NCBI RefSeq assembly: GCF_001039005.1
Contig: NZ_LDWR01000055.1
Coordinates: 124,001 to 188,000, forward strand
Reading direction: 5' to 3'
Source: Burkholderia cepacia
GTDB taxonomy: Bacteria; Pseudomonadota; Gammaproteobacteria; Burkholderiales; Burkholderiaceae
Length of the DNA stretch: 64,000 bases
A program made the translations under genes and the position numbers. Below are positions 17,905-25,938 of the stretch, one piece after another. Each line of letters opens with the position of its first letter. Positions within the stretch are counted from its first letter, which is position 1. Under the pieces are notes generated by a model. That model was given only the letters and a program-made list of their open reading frames with translations, made no database searches and was not told where the DNA came from.

Positions 17905-19146
17905 ATGTTTTTCACGACTTCTGCCGATCTTCTCGCGACCGTGCGCTACGTGTGCCGCTGGCTCGCGCTCTCGGCCCTGCTCGGCGCGCTGGCCGGCACG
18001 GCTTCCGCGCTGTTCCTGATTGCGCTCGACTGGGCGACCGGCACGCGCGTTGCGCATCCGTGGCTGCTGTGGGGGCTGCCGGCCGCCGGTTTCGCGACCG
18101 GATGGATCTACCATCGTTTCGGCCAGTCGGTCGCGCGCGGCAACAACCTGCTGATCGACGAGATTCACGACCCGAAGGCGCTCGTGCCGAAGCGGATGGC
18201 GCCGCTCGTGCTCGTCGCGACCGTCGTCACGCACCTGTTCGGCGGCTCGGCCGGCCGCGAGGGCACCGCCGTGCAGATGGGCGGCGCGCTCGCCGATCGC
18301 GTCACGCACGTGTTCCGTCTCGATCGCGAGCATCGCCGCGTGCTGCTGATGGGCGGCATCGCGGCCGGTTTCGCGTCGGTGTTCGGCACGCCGCTCGCGG
18401 GCGCCGTATTCGGGCTCGAGGTGCTTGCGATCGGGCGCGTGCGGTACGACGCGCTGCTGACCTGCGTCGCGTCGGCGATCGTCGCGGACGTCGTGTGCCG
18501 CGCGTGGGGCGTGCATCACACGGCCTATGCGATTCCGTTCGTGCCGGCCGTGTCGGCGACGGGGCTGGCCGTGACGGTCGTGGCGGGCATCGCGTTCGGC
18601 GTCGTCGGCCGGCTGTTCGCGTATGCGACGCATGCGCTGACCGCGTGGTTCCGCCGCGTGATCCACTATGCGCCGCTGCAGCCGGTGCTCGGCGGCCTGC
18701 TGGTCGCCGCGGCCGCCACCGCGCTGAATGTGCCGCAGTATCTCGGTCTCGGCATCCCGACGATCGAGGCCGCGTTTCACGGCCCGCTGCCGCTCTACGA
18801 TTTCGCGGGCAAGTTCGCGTTCACCGTCGTCACGCTCGCGTCGGGGTTCAAGGGCGGTGAAGTGACGCCGCTGTTCTACATCGGCGCGACGCTCGGCAAC
18901 GCGCTCGGCCAGGTGCTGGCGCTGCCGGTGCCCGTGCTCGCGGGGCTCGGCTTCGTCGCGGTGTTCGCGGGCGCGGCCAACACGCCGATCGCGTCGACGA
19001 TCATGGCGATCGAACTGTTCGGCGCGGACATCGGCGTGTATGCGATCGTCGCATGTGTCGTCGCGTATCTGTTTTCGGGGCACGCGGGGATTTATCGCGC
19101 GCAGCGCGTGGCGGTGGGGAAGGGGGCGCAGGCTGAAGTGGAGTGA
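17905..19146 (+). CDS. eriCF: CLC-F type fluoride/proton exporter
   Basis: 413 aa polytopic CLC-family protein. It departs from chloride CLCs at the selectivity motifs: GNNLLIDEIH replaces the GSGIP region, GREGTAVQMGG replaces GREGP, and GFKGGEVTPLF replaces GxFxP. These are the features I associate with the fluoride-exporting CLC-F/EriC-F branch, which expels F- from the cytoplasm. The fluoride riboswitch upstream independently supports this. The ATG at 17905 begins just before the first amphipathic helix; upstream in-frame codons run through the riboswitch and are not credible. Confidence 0.9.
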   Translation: MFFTTSADLLATVRYVCRWLALSALLGALAGTASALFLIALDWATGTRVAHPWLLWGLPAAGFATGWIYHRFGQSVARGNNLLIDEIHDPKALVPKRMAPLVLVATVVTHLFGGSAGREGTAVQMGGALADRVTHVFRLDREHRRVLLMGGIAAGFASVFGTPLAGAVFGLEVLAIGRVRYDALLTCVASAIVADVVCRAWGVHHTAYAIPFVPAVSATGLAVTVVAGIAFGVVGRLFAYATHALTAWFRRVIHYAPLQPVLGGLLVAAAATALNVPQYLGLGIPTIEAAFHGPLPLYDFAGKFAFTVVTLASGFKGGEVTPLFYIGATLGNALGQVLALPVPVLAGLGFVAVFAGAANTPIASTIMAIELFGADIGVYAIVACVVAYLFSGHAGIYRAQRVAVGKGAQAEVE

Positions 19147-19215
19147 GGCGGGCTTGAAAGCAGATTCGTCATGGCTCATCCACGAGCTCGAACCATGCGA
19201 TGTCGGAGGTTGAAC

Positions 19216-19794
19216 GTGTCGTTGCTTGCTCATCTCGTCGGGCCGGGAGGCGCCGGCAAAACAACCGTCGGGGCGATCGTTGCGGATCGCTTGAACTGGC
19301 GGTTTCTCGATGTGGATCAATGCTTCCTGGCGTCGCACGGAAACATCGCCGACTTCATCCGGGACCACGGGTATACCGAATACGCAGCGCACAACGTCCG
19401 GCTATACGAGCAACTCAAACGCGATATTTCGGCGCCCACGATTTGCGCGGTTTCGTCCGGGTTCATGCTGTATCCGGCGGATGTTGCACCGACCTATTCG
19501 GCACTTCGCCGTTGTATCGAGGAGGACGCGCTGACGTCTCTCCTGTTACCCGCGTTCGACCTCGAGCGCTGCGCGAAACTTGTCGTGAGCCGTCAAATGT
19601 CGAGACCGTATCTGAACGCCAATGAAGCAGACGAGATGCGCAAGATCCGCGATCGGTTCCCTGCGTTCATGCGCCTGAACTGCAAACGGTTTGCGAGCGA
19701 TGGCGCACCCGAGCGAGTTGCGGCCGACATAGCGCGCTTTATCGACGCATCGTGGTTGCCCGTCATCCGGGCGGGGATCACGAGCTACCCTTAA
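19216..19794 (+). CDS. Shikimate-kinase-like P-loop protein
   Basis: 192 aa from the GTG at 19216, chosen because GGAGG lies seven bases upstream. Walker A GPGGAGKTT at about residues 9-17, then DVD (FLDVDQCF) as in shikimate kinase, a helical lid region and a final HXXA-like stretch (VAADIARFIDAS). The shikimate-kinase SRP..L residues appear as SRPYLN. It may phosphorylate a small molecule, but it lacks enough of the shikimate-binding pattern to name one. GC content and codon choice are lower than in its neighbours, suggesting later acquisition. It lies 69 bp after the fluoride exporter and could share its transcript. Confidence 0.65.
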   Translation: MSLLAHLVGPGGAGKTTVGAIVADRLNWRFLDVDQCFLASHGNIADFIRDHGYTEYAAHNVRLYEQLKRDISAPTICAVSSGFMLYPADVAPTYSALRRCIEEDALTSLLLPAFDLERCAKLVVSRQMSRPYLNANEADEMRKIRDRFPAFMRLNCKRFASDGAPERVAADIARFIDASWLPVIRAGITSYP

Positions 19795-19901
19795 ATTCTT
19801 CCTCTGACGTTCGACGAATCGGAACCGTGGGTCGAGGTGTTTTCCGACGGCAGCCGGTACTCGGTGATCCAGCGGATCACCTAGCCAACCGGCAGCCGTT
19901 G

Positions 19902-20615
19902 TTACTTCTTCGGCAGTCGCGCGACATGGCGGGCCAGCAGTTCCTCGATATCGACGCCTTTTTCTGCCAGTAACGTCGTGACGATGCCGGTCAATTCGCC
20001 GAGCGTTTCCTTGACCGATTCCCGGATCGTATCGACGACGACCTGGGTGCTTCGCTCGATCTCGATGTTGACCTTGTCGTTGACGCCCTTCGCATCGAAG
20101 GTCGTCGCGCGCCGCGTTTCGGGAATCAGCCAGATCTCGAACCAGCCTTCGTCGCGATTGACGTCCGAAACGGTGAGGCTGCAGCCGTTGATCGCGATAT
20201 AGCCCTTCGCAAACACGTATCGCTTGAATTCGGCCGGCACGCCGATGCGGATCATCCGGTTGTGCTCGGACGTTGCGATGTGCAGGATGGTCCCCGGGAA
20301 GTCGACATGGCCGGACAGCGGATGTCCGCCGATTTCCGCGCCGTCCTTCGCGGCCCGCTCCACGTTGATTCGTGCGCCGGTCGACAGGTCGGCCAGCGTG
20401 GTGATTTTCAGGCTCGGCAACATCACGTCGAAGTCGATCAGTTCCGGCGAATGGATCGTCGTCACCGTCAGGCAGACGCCGTCGACCGACACGCTGGCGC
20501 CGATCTCGATGTCGTCGGTAAACCGCTCGGGGAATTCGATGCTGAAAGTGCGCAGCTCCCCGTGATCCTTGATGGCCTTGATGGCGCCTACGCCCTGGAC
20601 AATTCCTGTAAACAT
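19902..20615 (-). CDS. ribE: Riboflavin synthase, E. coli type
   Basis: 237 aa. Two tandem lumazine-binding domains: MFTGIVQG start and DGVCLTV in the first, then GGHPLSGHVD, GYIAINGCSLTV and LIPET..ATT in the second. It dismutates two molecules of 6,7-dimethyl-8-ribityllumazine to riboflavin. Sequence spacing follows the E. coli enzyme more than the shorter classical type, with a C-terminal extension of about 30 residues. It stands alone with no other rib gene beside it and no FMN riboswitch in the 200 bp upstream, so it is likely a supernumerary copy. Confidence 0.85.
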   Translation of the reverse strand: MFTGIVQGVGAIKAIKDHGELRTFSIEFPERFTDDIEIGASVSVDGVCLTVTTIHSPELIDFDVMLPSLKITTLADLSTGARINVERAAKDGAEIGGHPLSGHVDFPGTILHIATSEHNRMIRIGVPAEFKRYVFAKGYIAINGCSLTVSDVNRDEGWFEIWLIPETRRATTFDAKGVNDKVNIEIERSTQVVVDTIRESVKETLGELTGIVTTLLAEKGVDIEELLARHVARLPKK

Positions 20616-20721
20616 GATCGATCCCTCGTCGCAAATTTCCTGGCCGACATGATAAGTGATCCCGGAAAAGGCGGTGCCGTGGCGCGTGGCTCAGGGGCAG
20701 CCGGCGATATCCGCAGACGAG

Positions 20722-20748
20722 AAAAAGGCCGTGCACGTGGCACGGCCT
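20722..20748 (-). terminator. Rho-independent terminator of the ABC exporter
   Basis: On the minus strand, stem AGGCCGTGC/GCACGGCCT with a 5-base loop, followed by TTTTC. It lies 77 bp past the ABC gene stop and separates it from ribE. A second inverted repeat (GGCCCGGC/GCCGGGCC) lies between. Confidence 0.85.
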
Positions 20749-20824
20749 CGATCCGAATCCGGTCGGGTCGACACGGCCCGGCAGTGATGACCCCACCGCC
20801 GGGCCGCATCGCGACCCGCCTGCA

Positions 20825-22687
20825 TCACGCCTCGGCCGGTTCGCCGAGCGGCCCGGCGTCATCGTCCGCGGTGCGCCGCGGCGAATCGGCGAGCCCCTTC
20901 GCGAGCTCCAGCGCCTGCCGCTCGAACAGCCGGCGGTAGATGCCGCCGTCGATGCGGATCAGCGCGTCGTGACTGCCTTCCTCGATCACCTTGCCGCGAT
21001 CGAGCACGAGCAGCCGGTCGAGCGCGCGCACGGTCGACAGCCGGTGCGCGACCACGAGCGTCGTGCGGCCGACCATCAGCCGCTCCATCGCCTGCTGGAT
21101 CAGCAGCTCGCTTTCGCTGTCGAGGCTCGACGTCGCTTCGTCGAGGATCAGGATCGGCGCATCGGCGAGGAACGCGCGCGCGATCGCGACGCGCTGGCGC
21201 TCGCCGCCCGACAGCTTGATCCCGCGTTCGCCGACGAGCGTGTCATAACCGTCCGGCAGCGCGACGATGAAGTCGTGCGCGCTGGCGAGGCGCGCGGCGC
21301 GCTCGATGTCCGCGCGGCTCGCGTCGGGGCGCGCATACGCGATGTTCTCCGCGAGCGTGCGGTGGAACAGCACGGGCTCCTGCTGGACGATCGCGATCTG
21401 GCCTCGCAGCGAATCCTGCCGCACGCGCGCGATGTCCTGCCCGTCGATCGTGATGCGGCCGCCCGACACGTCGTACAGGCGCTGGATCAGCTTGATGAAC
21501 GTCGTCTTGCCCGACCCCGAGTGGCCGACGAGGCCCACGCGTTCGCCCGGCGCGATCCGCATCGAGAAGTCGTCGTACAGCGGCACCGGATGGTTGCCGT
21601 AGCGGAACGTCACGTGCTCGAAGCGGATCTCGCCTTGCCCGATCCGGATTGCCGGCGCGTCGGGACGATCGTCGATGCCGAGCGGCTGGCGTTCGAGCGC
21701 GACGAGTTCTTCCATGTCGTTGACCGAACGCTGCAGGTTGCGGATGTGCATGCCGACGTCGCGCAGGTAACCCTGCAGCATGAAGAACATCGTCAGCGCG
21801 AACGCGATGTCGCCGACGCTCGCCTCGTTGTTCGCCCACAGCCGCAGCGCGACGCCGATCATCGCGGCCTGCATCGCGACGAGCATCGCGCCCTGCAGCC
21901 CGCCGTTGAACGTGCCGCGCACCCACGTGCGGCGCGTGCGCTGGCGCCACTTGCCGATCACGCGCGCGAGCCGCGCTTCCTCGCGCGTTTCCGCGCCGAA
22001 CGCCTTGACGACCGCGTTGCAGCTCACGGCGTCGGCGAGCGCGCCGCCCATGCGCGTATCCCACAGGTTGCCGAGCCGCGCGGCCGGCGCGACGATGCCG
22101 AGCGACACGGCGACCGTCACCGAGATGTACAGCAGCGAGCCCACGCCGACGACGAGCCCCATCACGGGCCAGTGCGTGCCGAGCAGCACGGTTGCGCCGA
22201 CCAGCATCGTGACCGACGGCAGCAGCGCGATCAGCACGGTGTCGTTCAGCAGGTCGAGCGCCCAGATGCCGCGCGTGATCTTGCGCACGGTCGAACCCGC
22301 GAAGCTGTTCGCGTGCCAGTCGGTCGAGAAGCGCTGCACGCGGTGGAACGACGCGGCGGCGATCTCGCTCATCATCTTCAGCGTGAGCGTGATGATGTTC
22401 AGGTAGACGCCTTGCCGCAGCAGCGTCGCGCCGATGCCGAGCGCGGCGAGCGTGCCGAACGCGGCGACGGCGGAATGCCACGCGGCGGCGCGGTCGGTCA
22501 GGCCGATCGACAGCGCGTCGACGAGGCGGCCGGCGAACAGCGGCGTGAGCACGTCGGCGAGTGCGGCGAGCAGCGCGAACGCCGCGACCGTGGCGATGCG
22601 GGCCGGCTGCTGGCGCCAGTAGCGGAAGGTGAAGCCGAAGACGGCCTGGAATGCATGGCCGCCCAGTTGGGTGGTTTTTCTGGTCAT
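20825..22687 (-). CDS. ABC exporter half-transporter (permease-ATPase fusion)
   Basis: 620 aa. Six-helix ABC transporter domain (about 20-330), then the nucleotide-binding domain: Walker A GHSGSGKTT, Q-loop VQQEP, signature LSGGERQR, Walker B ILILDEATS and H-loop HRLS. This MsbA/multidrug layout implies export by a homodimer. The substrate is unknown. There is no good ribosome-binding site at its own ATG. Upstream sit a short ORF with a very strong one (22859-22909) and hairpin/T-run signals, suggesting leader-peptide control. The C-terminal tail is acidic and family-variable. Confidence 0.88.
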   Translation of the reverse strand: MTRKTTQLGGHAFQAVFGFTFRYWRQQPARIATVAAFALLAALADVLTPLFAGRLVDALSIGLTDRAAAWHSAVAAFGTLAALGIGATLLRQGVYLNIITLTLKMMSEIAAASFHRVQRFSTDWHANSFAGSTVRKITRGIWALDLLNDTVLIALLPSVTMLVGATVLLGTHWPVMGLVVGVGSLLYISVTVAVSLGIVAPAARLGNLWDTRMGGALADAVSCNAVVKAFGAETREEARLARVIGKWRQRTRRTWVRGTFNGGLQGAMLVAMQAAMIGVALRLWANNEASVGDIAFALTMFFMLQGYLRDVGMHIRNLQRSVNDMEELVALERQPLGIDDRPDAPAIRIGQGEIRFEHVTFRYGNHPVPLYDDFSMRIAPGERVGLVGHSGSGKTTFIKLIQRLYDVSGGRITIDGQDIARVRQDSLRGQIAIVQQEPVLFHRTLAENIAYARPDASRADIERAARLASAHDFIVALPDGYDTLVGERGIKLSGGERQRVAIARAFLADAPILILDEATSSLDSESELLIQQAMERLMVGRTTLVVAHRLSTVRALDRLLVLDRGKVIEEGSHDALIRIDGGIYRRLFERQALELAKGLADSPRRTADDDAGPLGEPAEA

Positions 22688-22776
22688 GTATCGTTGCCCG
22701 GCGCATCGCGCGACGGGACTTTCCGGTTCGGAGAACGTCGAAAACGCAACAGCCGGAGCCGCGCTGAAAACGCGGG

Positions 22777-22842
22777 CGGAACGAAACGGGCTGTCGGGAA
22801 AAAGCGCGGCTGACGGGTCAGCGGAAAACTCGGGAGCCGGCG
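22777..22842 (-). promoter_or_regulatory. Attenuator-like hairpin and T run in the ABC leader
   Basis: On the minus strand, GCTGA-CCCG-TCAGC is followed after CGCGC by TTTTT, between the leader ORF and the ABC start. The stem is short, so terminator strength is doubtful. Confidence 0.35.
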
Positions 22843-22858
22843 CGGACGGCGGGCTGGA

Positions 22859-22909
22859 TCAGCTACGCCGTGGGACCACGTTCGGGAAGGTTGCTGACAT
22901 TCGGAACAT
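22859..22909 (-). CDS. Candidate 16-aa leader peptide of the ABC exporter
   Basis: ATG at 22909 encodes MFRMSATFPNVVPRRS and stops 171 nt before the ABC gene. AGGGGAGG ends five bases upstream of the ATG, the strongest ribosome-binding sequence in this part of the window. By contrast the ABC start is weak. The proline- and arginine-containing end (VVPRR) would suit ribosome pausing. Translation and stalling are inferred, not shown. It is too short for homology evidence. Confidence 0.45.
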   Translation of the reverse strand: MFRMSATFPNVVPRRS

Positions 22910-23144
22910 CTGCACCTCCCCTGAAGTGAACGGTTGAAAGGACGCCGAAAAGACGTGTAAAGATTCTATCAGTACTGTCCGGCGCGCTGCAACGTCCGAC
23001 GAATGCGGCGTTGCGGCGTCGATACGGTTAGTATTCAGGGTTTCGGCCCTGCTTTCGCGGGCTGTCCGCGGCGGGGCCCCGGCATGACGAGCGACCCGCG
23101 ACGCGGCCCTCGCAGATTCACCACGAACCATTCCTGAGGAAACG
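22910..23144. other. Divergent promoter region, ABC leader/DyP peroxidase
   Basis: Holds the promoters for both divergent units. A TTGAAA/TGTAAA pair 16 bp apart near 22934-22961 faces the peroxidase. Nothing else was recognised. Confidence 0.35.
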
Positions 23145-24026
23145 ATGAGCGACGTTCAGCAAGGCATCCTGGCTCCGATCGATACGGCGGCCCGATACCT
23201 CACTTTCACGATTTCGAATGACGGCAATGTGGCGGCGGCACTCGCCGCGTTGCGCGAGATCGTCGACGGGCGCGATACGGTCGTCGGTTTCGGACAGGCG
23301 CTGGCGGCGCACCTCGGGCGCCCGGTTCCGGGCCTGACCGATTACCCGGCGTTCGCGGTGAAGGACCGCACGCTGCCGGCGACGCCGGCCGACGTATGGG
23401 TCTGGCTGCGCGCCGACGACCGCGGCGAGATCGTGCTGCGTGCGCGGGCGATCGAACGCGCGCTGGCGCCGGCGTTCGCGCTGCAGGACGCGGTCGACGG
23501 TTTCCGCTATTCGAACGATCGCGACCTGTCCGGCTACGAGGACGGCACCGAGAACCCGACCGGCGACGACGCGCTCGACGCGGCGATCGTATCGGGGCAG
23601 GGCGCGGGGCTCGACGGCGCGAGTTTCGTCGCGGTGCAGCAGTGGCTGCACGACTTCGACCAGATGGAGCGCATCCCGTCCGGCGACATGGACAACATCA
23701 TCGGGCGCCGCCGTTCGGACAACGAGGAACTCGACGACGCGCCCGAGTTCGCGCACGTGAAGCGCACCGCGCAGGAAAGCTTCGAGCCCGAGGCATTCAT
23801 GCTGCGCCGTTCGTCGCCGTGGTCGGACGCGCGCCGCGCGGGCCTGTACTTCGTCGCGTTCGGCTGCTCGTTCCGCGCGTTCGACGTGCAGATGCGCCGG
23901 ATGAGCGGCGCGGATGACGGCATCGTCGACGGCCTGTTCCGTTTCACGCGGCCGCTGACGGGCGCGTATTTCTGGTGCCCGCCGATGAAGGGCGGCAAGC
24001 TGGATCTGTCGGCGCTCGGGCTGTAA
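23145..24026 (+). CDS. DyP-type haem peroxidase
   Basis: 293 aa, typical of cytosolic class-B DyP peroxidases. GYEDGTENP holds the catalytic aspartate (D133); the proximal haem histidine is H204 in FAHVKR, and the distal arginine lies in MLRRSSPW. There is no signal peptide. The family reduces H2O2 with dye-like, phenolic or metal substrates. It is a monocistronic unit with its own terminator, divergent from the ABC exporter. Confidence 0.9.
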   Translation: MSDVQQGILAPIDTAARYLTFTISNDGNVAAALAALREIVDGRDTVVGFGQALAAHLGRPVPGLTDYPAFAVKDRTLPATPADVWVWLRADDRGEIVLRARAIERALAPAFALQDAVDGFRYSNDRDLSGYEDGTENPTGDDALDAAIVSGQGAGLDGASFVAVQQWLHDFDQMERIPSGDMDNIIGRRRSDNEELDDAPEFAHVKRTAQESFEPEAFMLRRSSPWSDARRAGLYFVAFGCSFRAFDVQMRRMSGADDGIVDGLFRFTRPLTGAYFWCPPMKGGKLDLSALGL

Positions 24027-24046
24027 GCGCCTGACTGCATCGAAGG

Positions 24047-24089
24047 ACGGGCGGGCCGCGCATCGTGCGCGGCCCGCCCGTTTTGTTTT
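24047..24089 (+). terminator. Strong rho-independent terminator after DyP
   Basis: Perfect 15-bp stem, ACGGGCGGGCCGCGC with GCGCGGCCCGCCCGT, loop ATCGT, then TTTGTTTT. Being symmetric, it may also serve the convergent osmC gene. Confidence 0.93.
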
Positions 24090-24107
24090 GCGCGTGGCGA
24101 TCGCGCG

Positions 24108-24509
24108 TCAGTTCAACGTCGTCTCGATCCGCGTACCGCGCTTGATGAACTGCGTGACCGGCGTCTTCTCGCAGATCTCCGCGAGGCGCTGGCGTTGCGC
24201 GTCGTCGAGCGGGCCGTCGAGCGTCACGACGCGGCGCACGTATTGCACGCCTTCGCGATCGGCATGCAGCTCGGTGCGCACGTCGATGCGCGCGGCCGGC
24301 CACGACTTGCGCTGCATATACATCCGCAGCGTCGCGGCCGTGCATTGCGCGAGACCGGCGAGCACGAACTCGTACGGCGCCGGCCCGCGGTCCTGGCCGC
24401 CTTCGCGTGGGCCTTCGTCGCCGGTCAGCGCGTGCGTGCCGGCCTGCAGCTGGACGACGTAGTCGGGCGCGTCGGCATCGAGGACGGCAGCGGCATGGAT
24501 GAGCGACAT
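24108..24509 (-). CDS. OsmC-family protein
   Basis: 133 aa. The OsmC pattern is visible in GPAPYEFVLAGLAQCTAATLRMYMQRK (one of the two family cysteines is the C in LAQCTA) and in EICEKTPVTQFI (the second cysteine). These thiol peroxidase-like proteins act on organic hydroperoxides; many members of this short group are uncharacterised. The ATG at 24509 begins MSLIHAAAV. It lies downstream of the LysR gene on the same strand, a possible regulator. Confidence 0.85.
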   Translation of the reverse strand: MSLIHAAAVLDADAPDYVVQLQAGTHALTGDEGPREGGQDRGPAPYEFVLAGLAQCTAATLRMYMQRKSWPAARIDVRTELHADREGVQYVRRVVTLDGPLDDAQRQRLAEICEKTPVTQFIKRGTRIETTLN

Positions 24510-24606
24510 GGCAAGTCTCCGGTAAGCGGTAAGAAGGCGGCAGGCGCTGCGTGGCAGCGCAAAGCCGTCAGCATAGCGTTTCGCCCGGAACGGCGTCCGC
24601 AGCGTG

Positions 24607-25584
24607 CTACGCGTCGGCGGCGCCGGCGCTGCTGCGCACGAGCGCGGCGATGCGTTCACGCACCCACTGGTGCGCGCGATCGGTATCGCGCGATTCGTGC
24701 CAGTACGCGAGGAGCGGGAACGGCTTGATCCGCAGCGGCAGCGGCCGCACGACGATCGGCAGCAGCGCGACCATCCGCAACGCATAGGTGTGCGGCAGCG
24801 TGACCAGCAGGTCGCCGGTCGCCGCGATCTGGCACGCGGCGAAATAGTGCTGGCAGGTGAGCCGGATATCGCGGAAGCGTCCGTCGCTGCCGAGCAGCAC
24901 GTCGAGCGATTGCGGTCCGCCGAACGACGACACCGCGATATGCTGCGCCGCGAAATAATCGCCGCGCCGCAGCGCGTCGCGCGCGAGCGGATGATCGCGG
25001 CGCAGCGCGACGACGAGCGAATCGTCGAGCAGGTGTTCGGTCGCAATGCGCGGGCCCGTCTGCACGCGACGATCGACGACGAGGTCGAGATTGCCCGATG
25101 CGAGTTCGCGCTCGATGTCGGGCACCGCGATGCGGCGGCTCACGAGCCGCAGGCCCGGCGCTTCGTCGGCGAACGCGGCGACGATCCGCGGCAGCGCGAT
25201 CGATTCGAGCACGTCGCGAATACCTACCGCGATGCTCAGGTCGAGCGTCGCGGGATCGAATGCCGACGGGTCGCGCGCGGTGCTCTGCAGGCCTTTCAGG
25301 TGCAACTGCACGTCCGCGATGATCGAACGGGTGCGCTCGGTCGGCACGACGCGGTTGCCCTGGCGCACGAACAGCGGATCGTCGAAATGCGCACGCAGCC
25401 GGTTGAGCGCATGCGTGACGGCCGGCTGCGTGAGATGCAGCGCACGGGCGGCCGCGCCGATGCCGCCGTGCACGTAGACGGCGTCGAGCACGCGAAACAG
25501 GTTCAGGTCGAGACGGTGATCGGCGGGCACGGGGCGCGGGCGGGGTGGTAAACGGTGGATCGATTCTAAAGGATGCGCAGGCAA
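24607..25584 (-). CDS. LysR-family transcriptional regulator
   Basis: 325 aa. The helix-turn-helix is at about residues 26-85 (LNLFRVLDAVYVHGGIGAAARALHLTQPAVTHALNRLR pattern), followed by the periplasmic-binding-protein-like effector domain (about 115-310). It likely controls the osmC gene 97 bp downstream or an unlinked target; no divergent gene is adjacent. The 24510-24606 gap is AT-poor and featureless. Confidence 0.88.
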   Translation of the reverse strand: MPAHPLESIHRLPPRPRPVPADHRLDLNLFRVLDAVYVHGGIGAAARALHLTQPAVTHALNRLRAHFDDPLFVRQGNRVVPTERTRSIIADVQLHLKGLQSTARDPSAFDPATLDLSIAVGIRDVLESIALPRIVAAFADEAPGLRLVSRRIAVPDIERELASGNLDLVVDRRVQTGPRIATEHLLDDSLVVALRRDHPLARDALRRGDYFAAQHIAVSSFGGPQSLDVLLGSDGRFRDIRLTCQHYFAACQIAATGDLLVTLPHTYALRMVALLPIVVRPLPLRIKPFPLLAYWHESRDTDRAHQWVRERIAALVRSSAGAADA

Positions 25585-25938
25585 CGGATGCGCGGGCTTT
25601 CATGCACGGCGATCGATGGCGTTCGCTGCATGTCGATGCCGTTCGAACCGATACGCGCTGCGACACAATGCGGCCCGCGATGCATGACGGTCGCAACAAT
25701 CGGCCGCGTCGAGAAGCACGATTCTGTGCCGGCATACCGGCGGCCCGTGACAGCCTGTAGTAATCCGCCATCATGCTGTCCCCGTCGGCCATTTCGCGCC
25801 AAAGGCGTGACCCGTTCGGCTAAGATGCCGTCGCTTCATATTTCGGGATAGCCGTCCTGTCGCGCGCATTCAAACCAAATATAAGCCTGACAGTTCGACG
25901 GTATTAGAAGAAGTCGAAACAAGTCGGGGGCTTGGCCA
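25585..25938. other. Intergenic region, LysR to AraC
   Basis: About 354 bp between divergent regulator genes. Short ORFs on both strands lack coding character and ribosome-binding sites. It presumably carries the two divergent promoters; no distinct hairpin was noted. Confidence 0.4.

Noticed and set aside
20616-20824. FMN riboswitch upstream of riboflavin synthase
   Set aside because: The expected conserved RFN blocks are absent; the hairpins there are the ABC exporter terminator and a simple inverted repeat.
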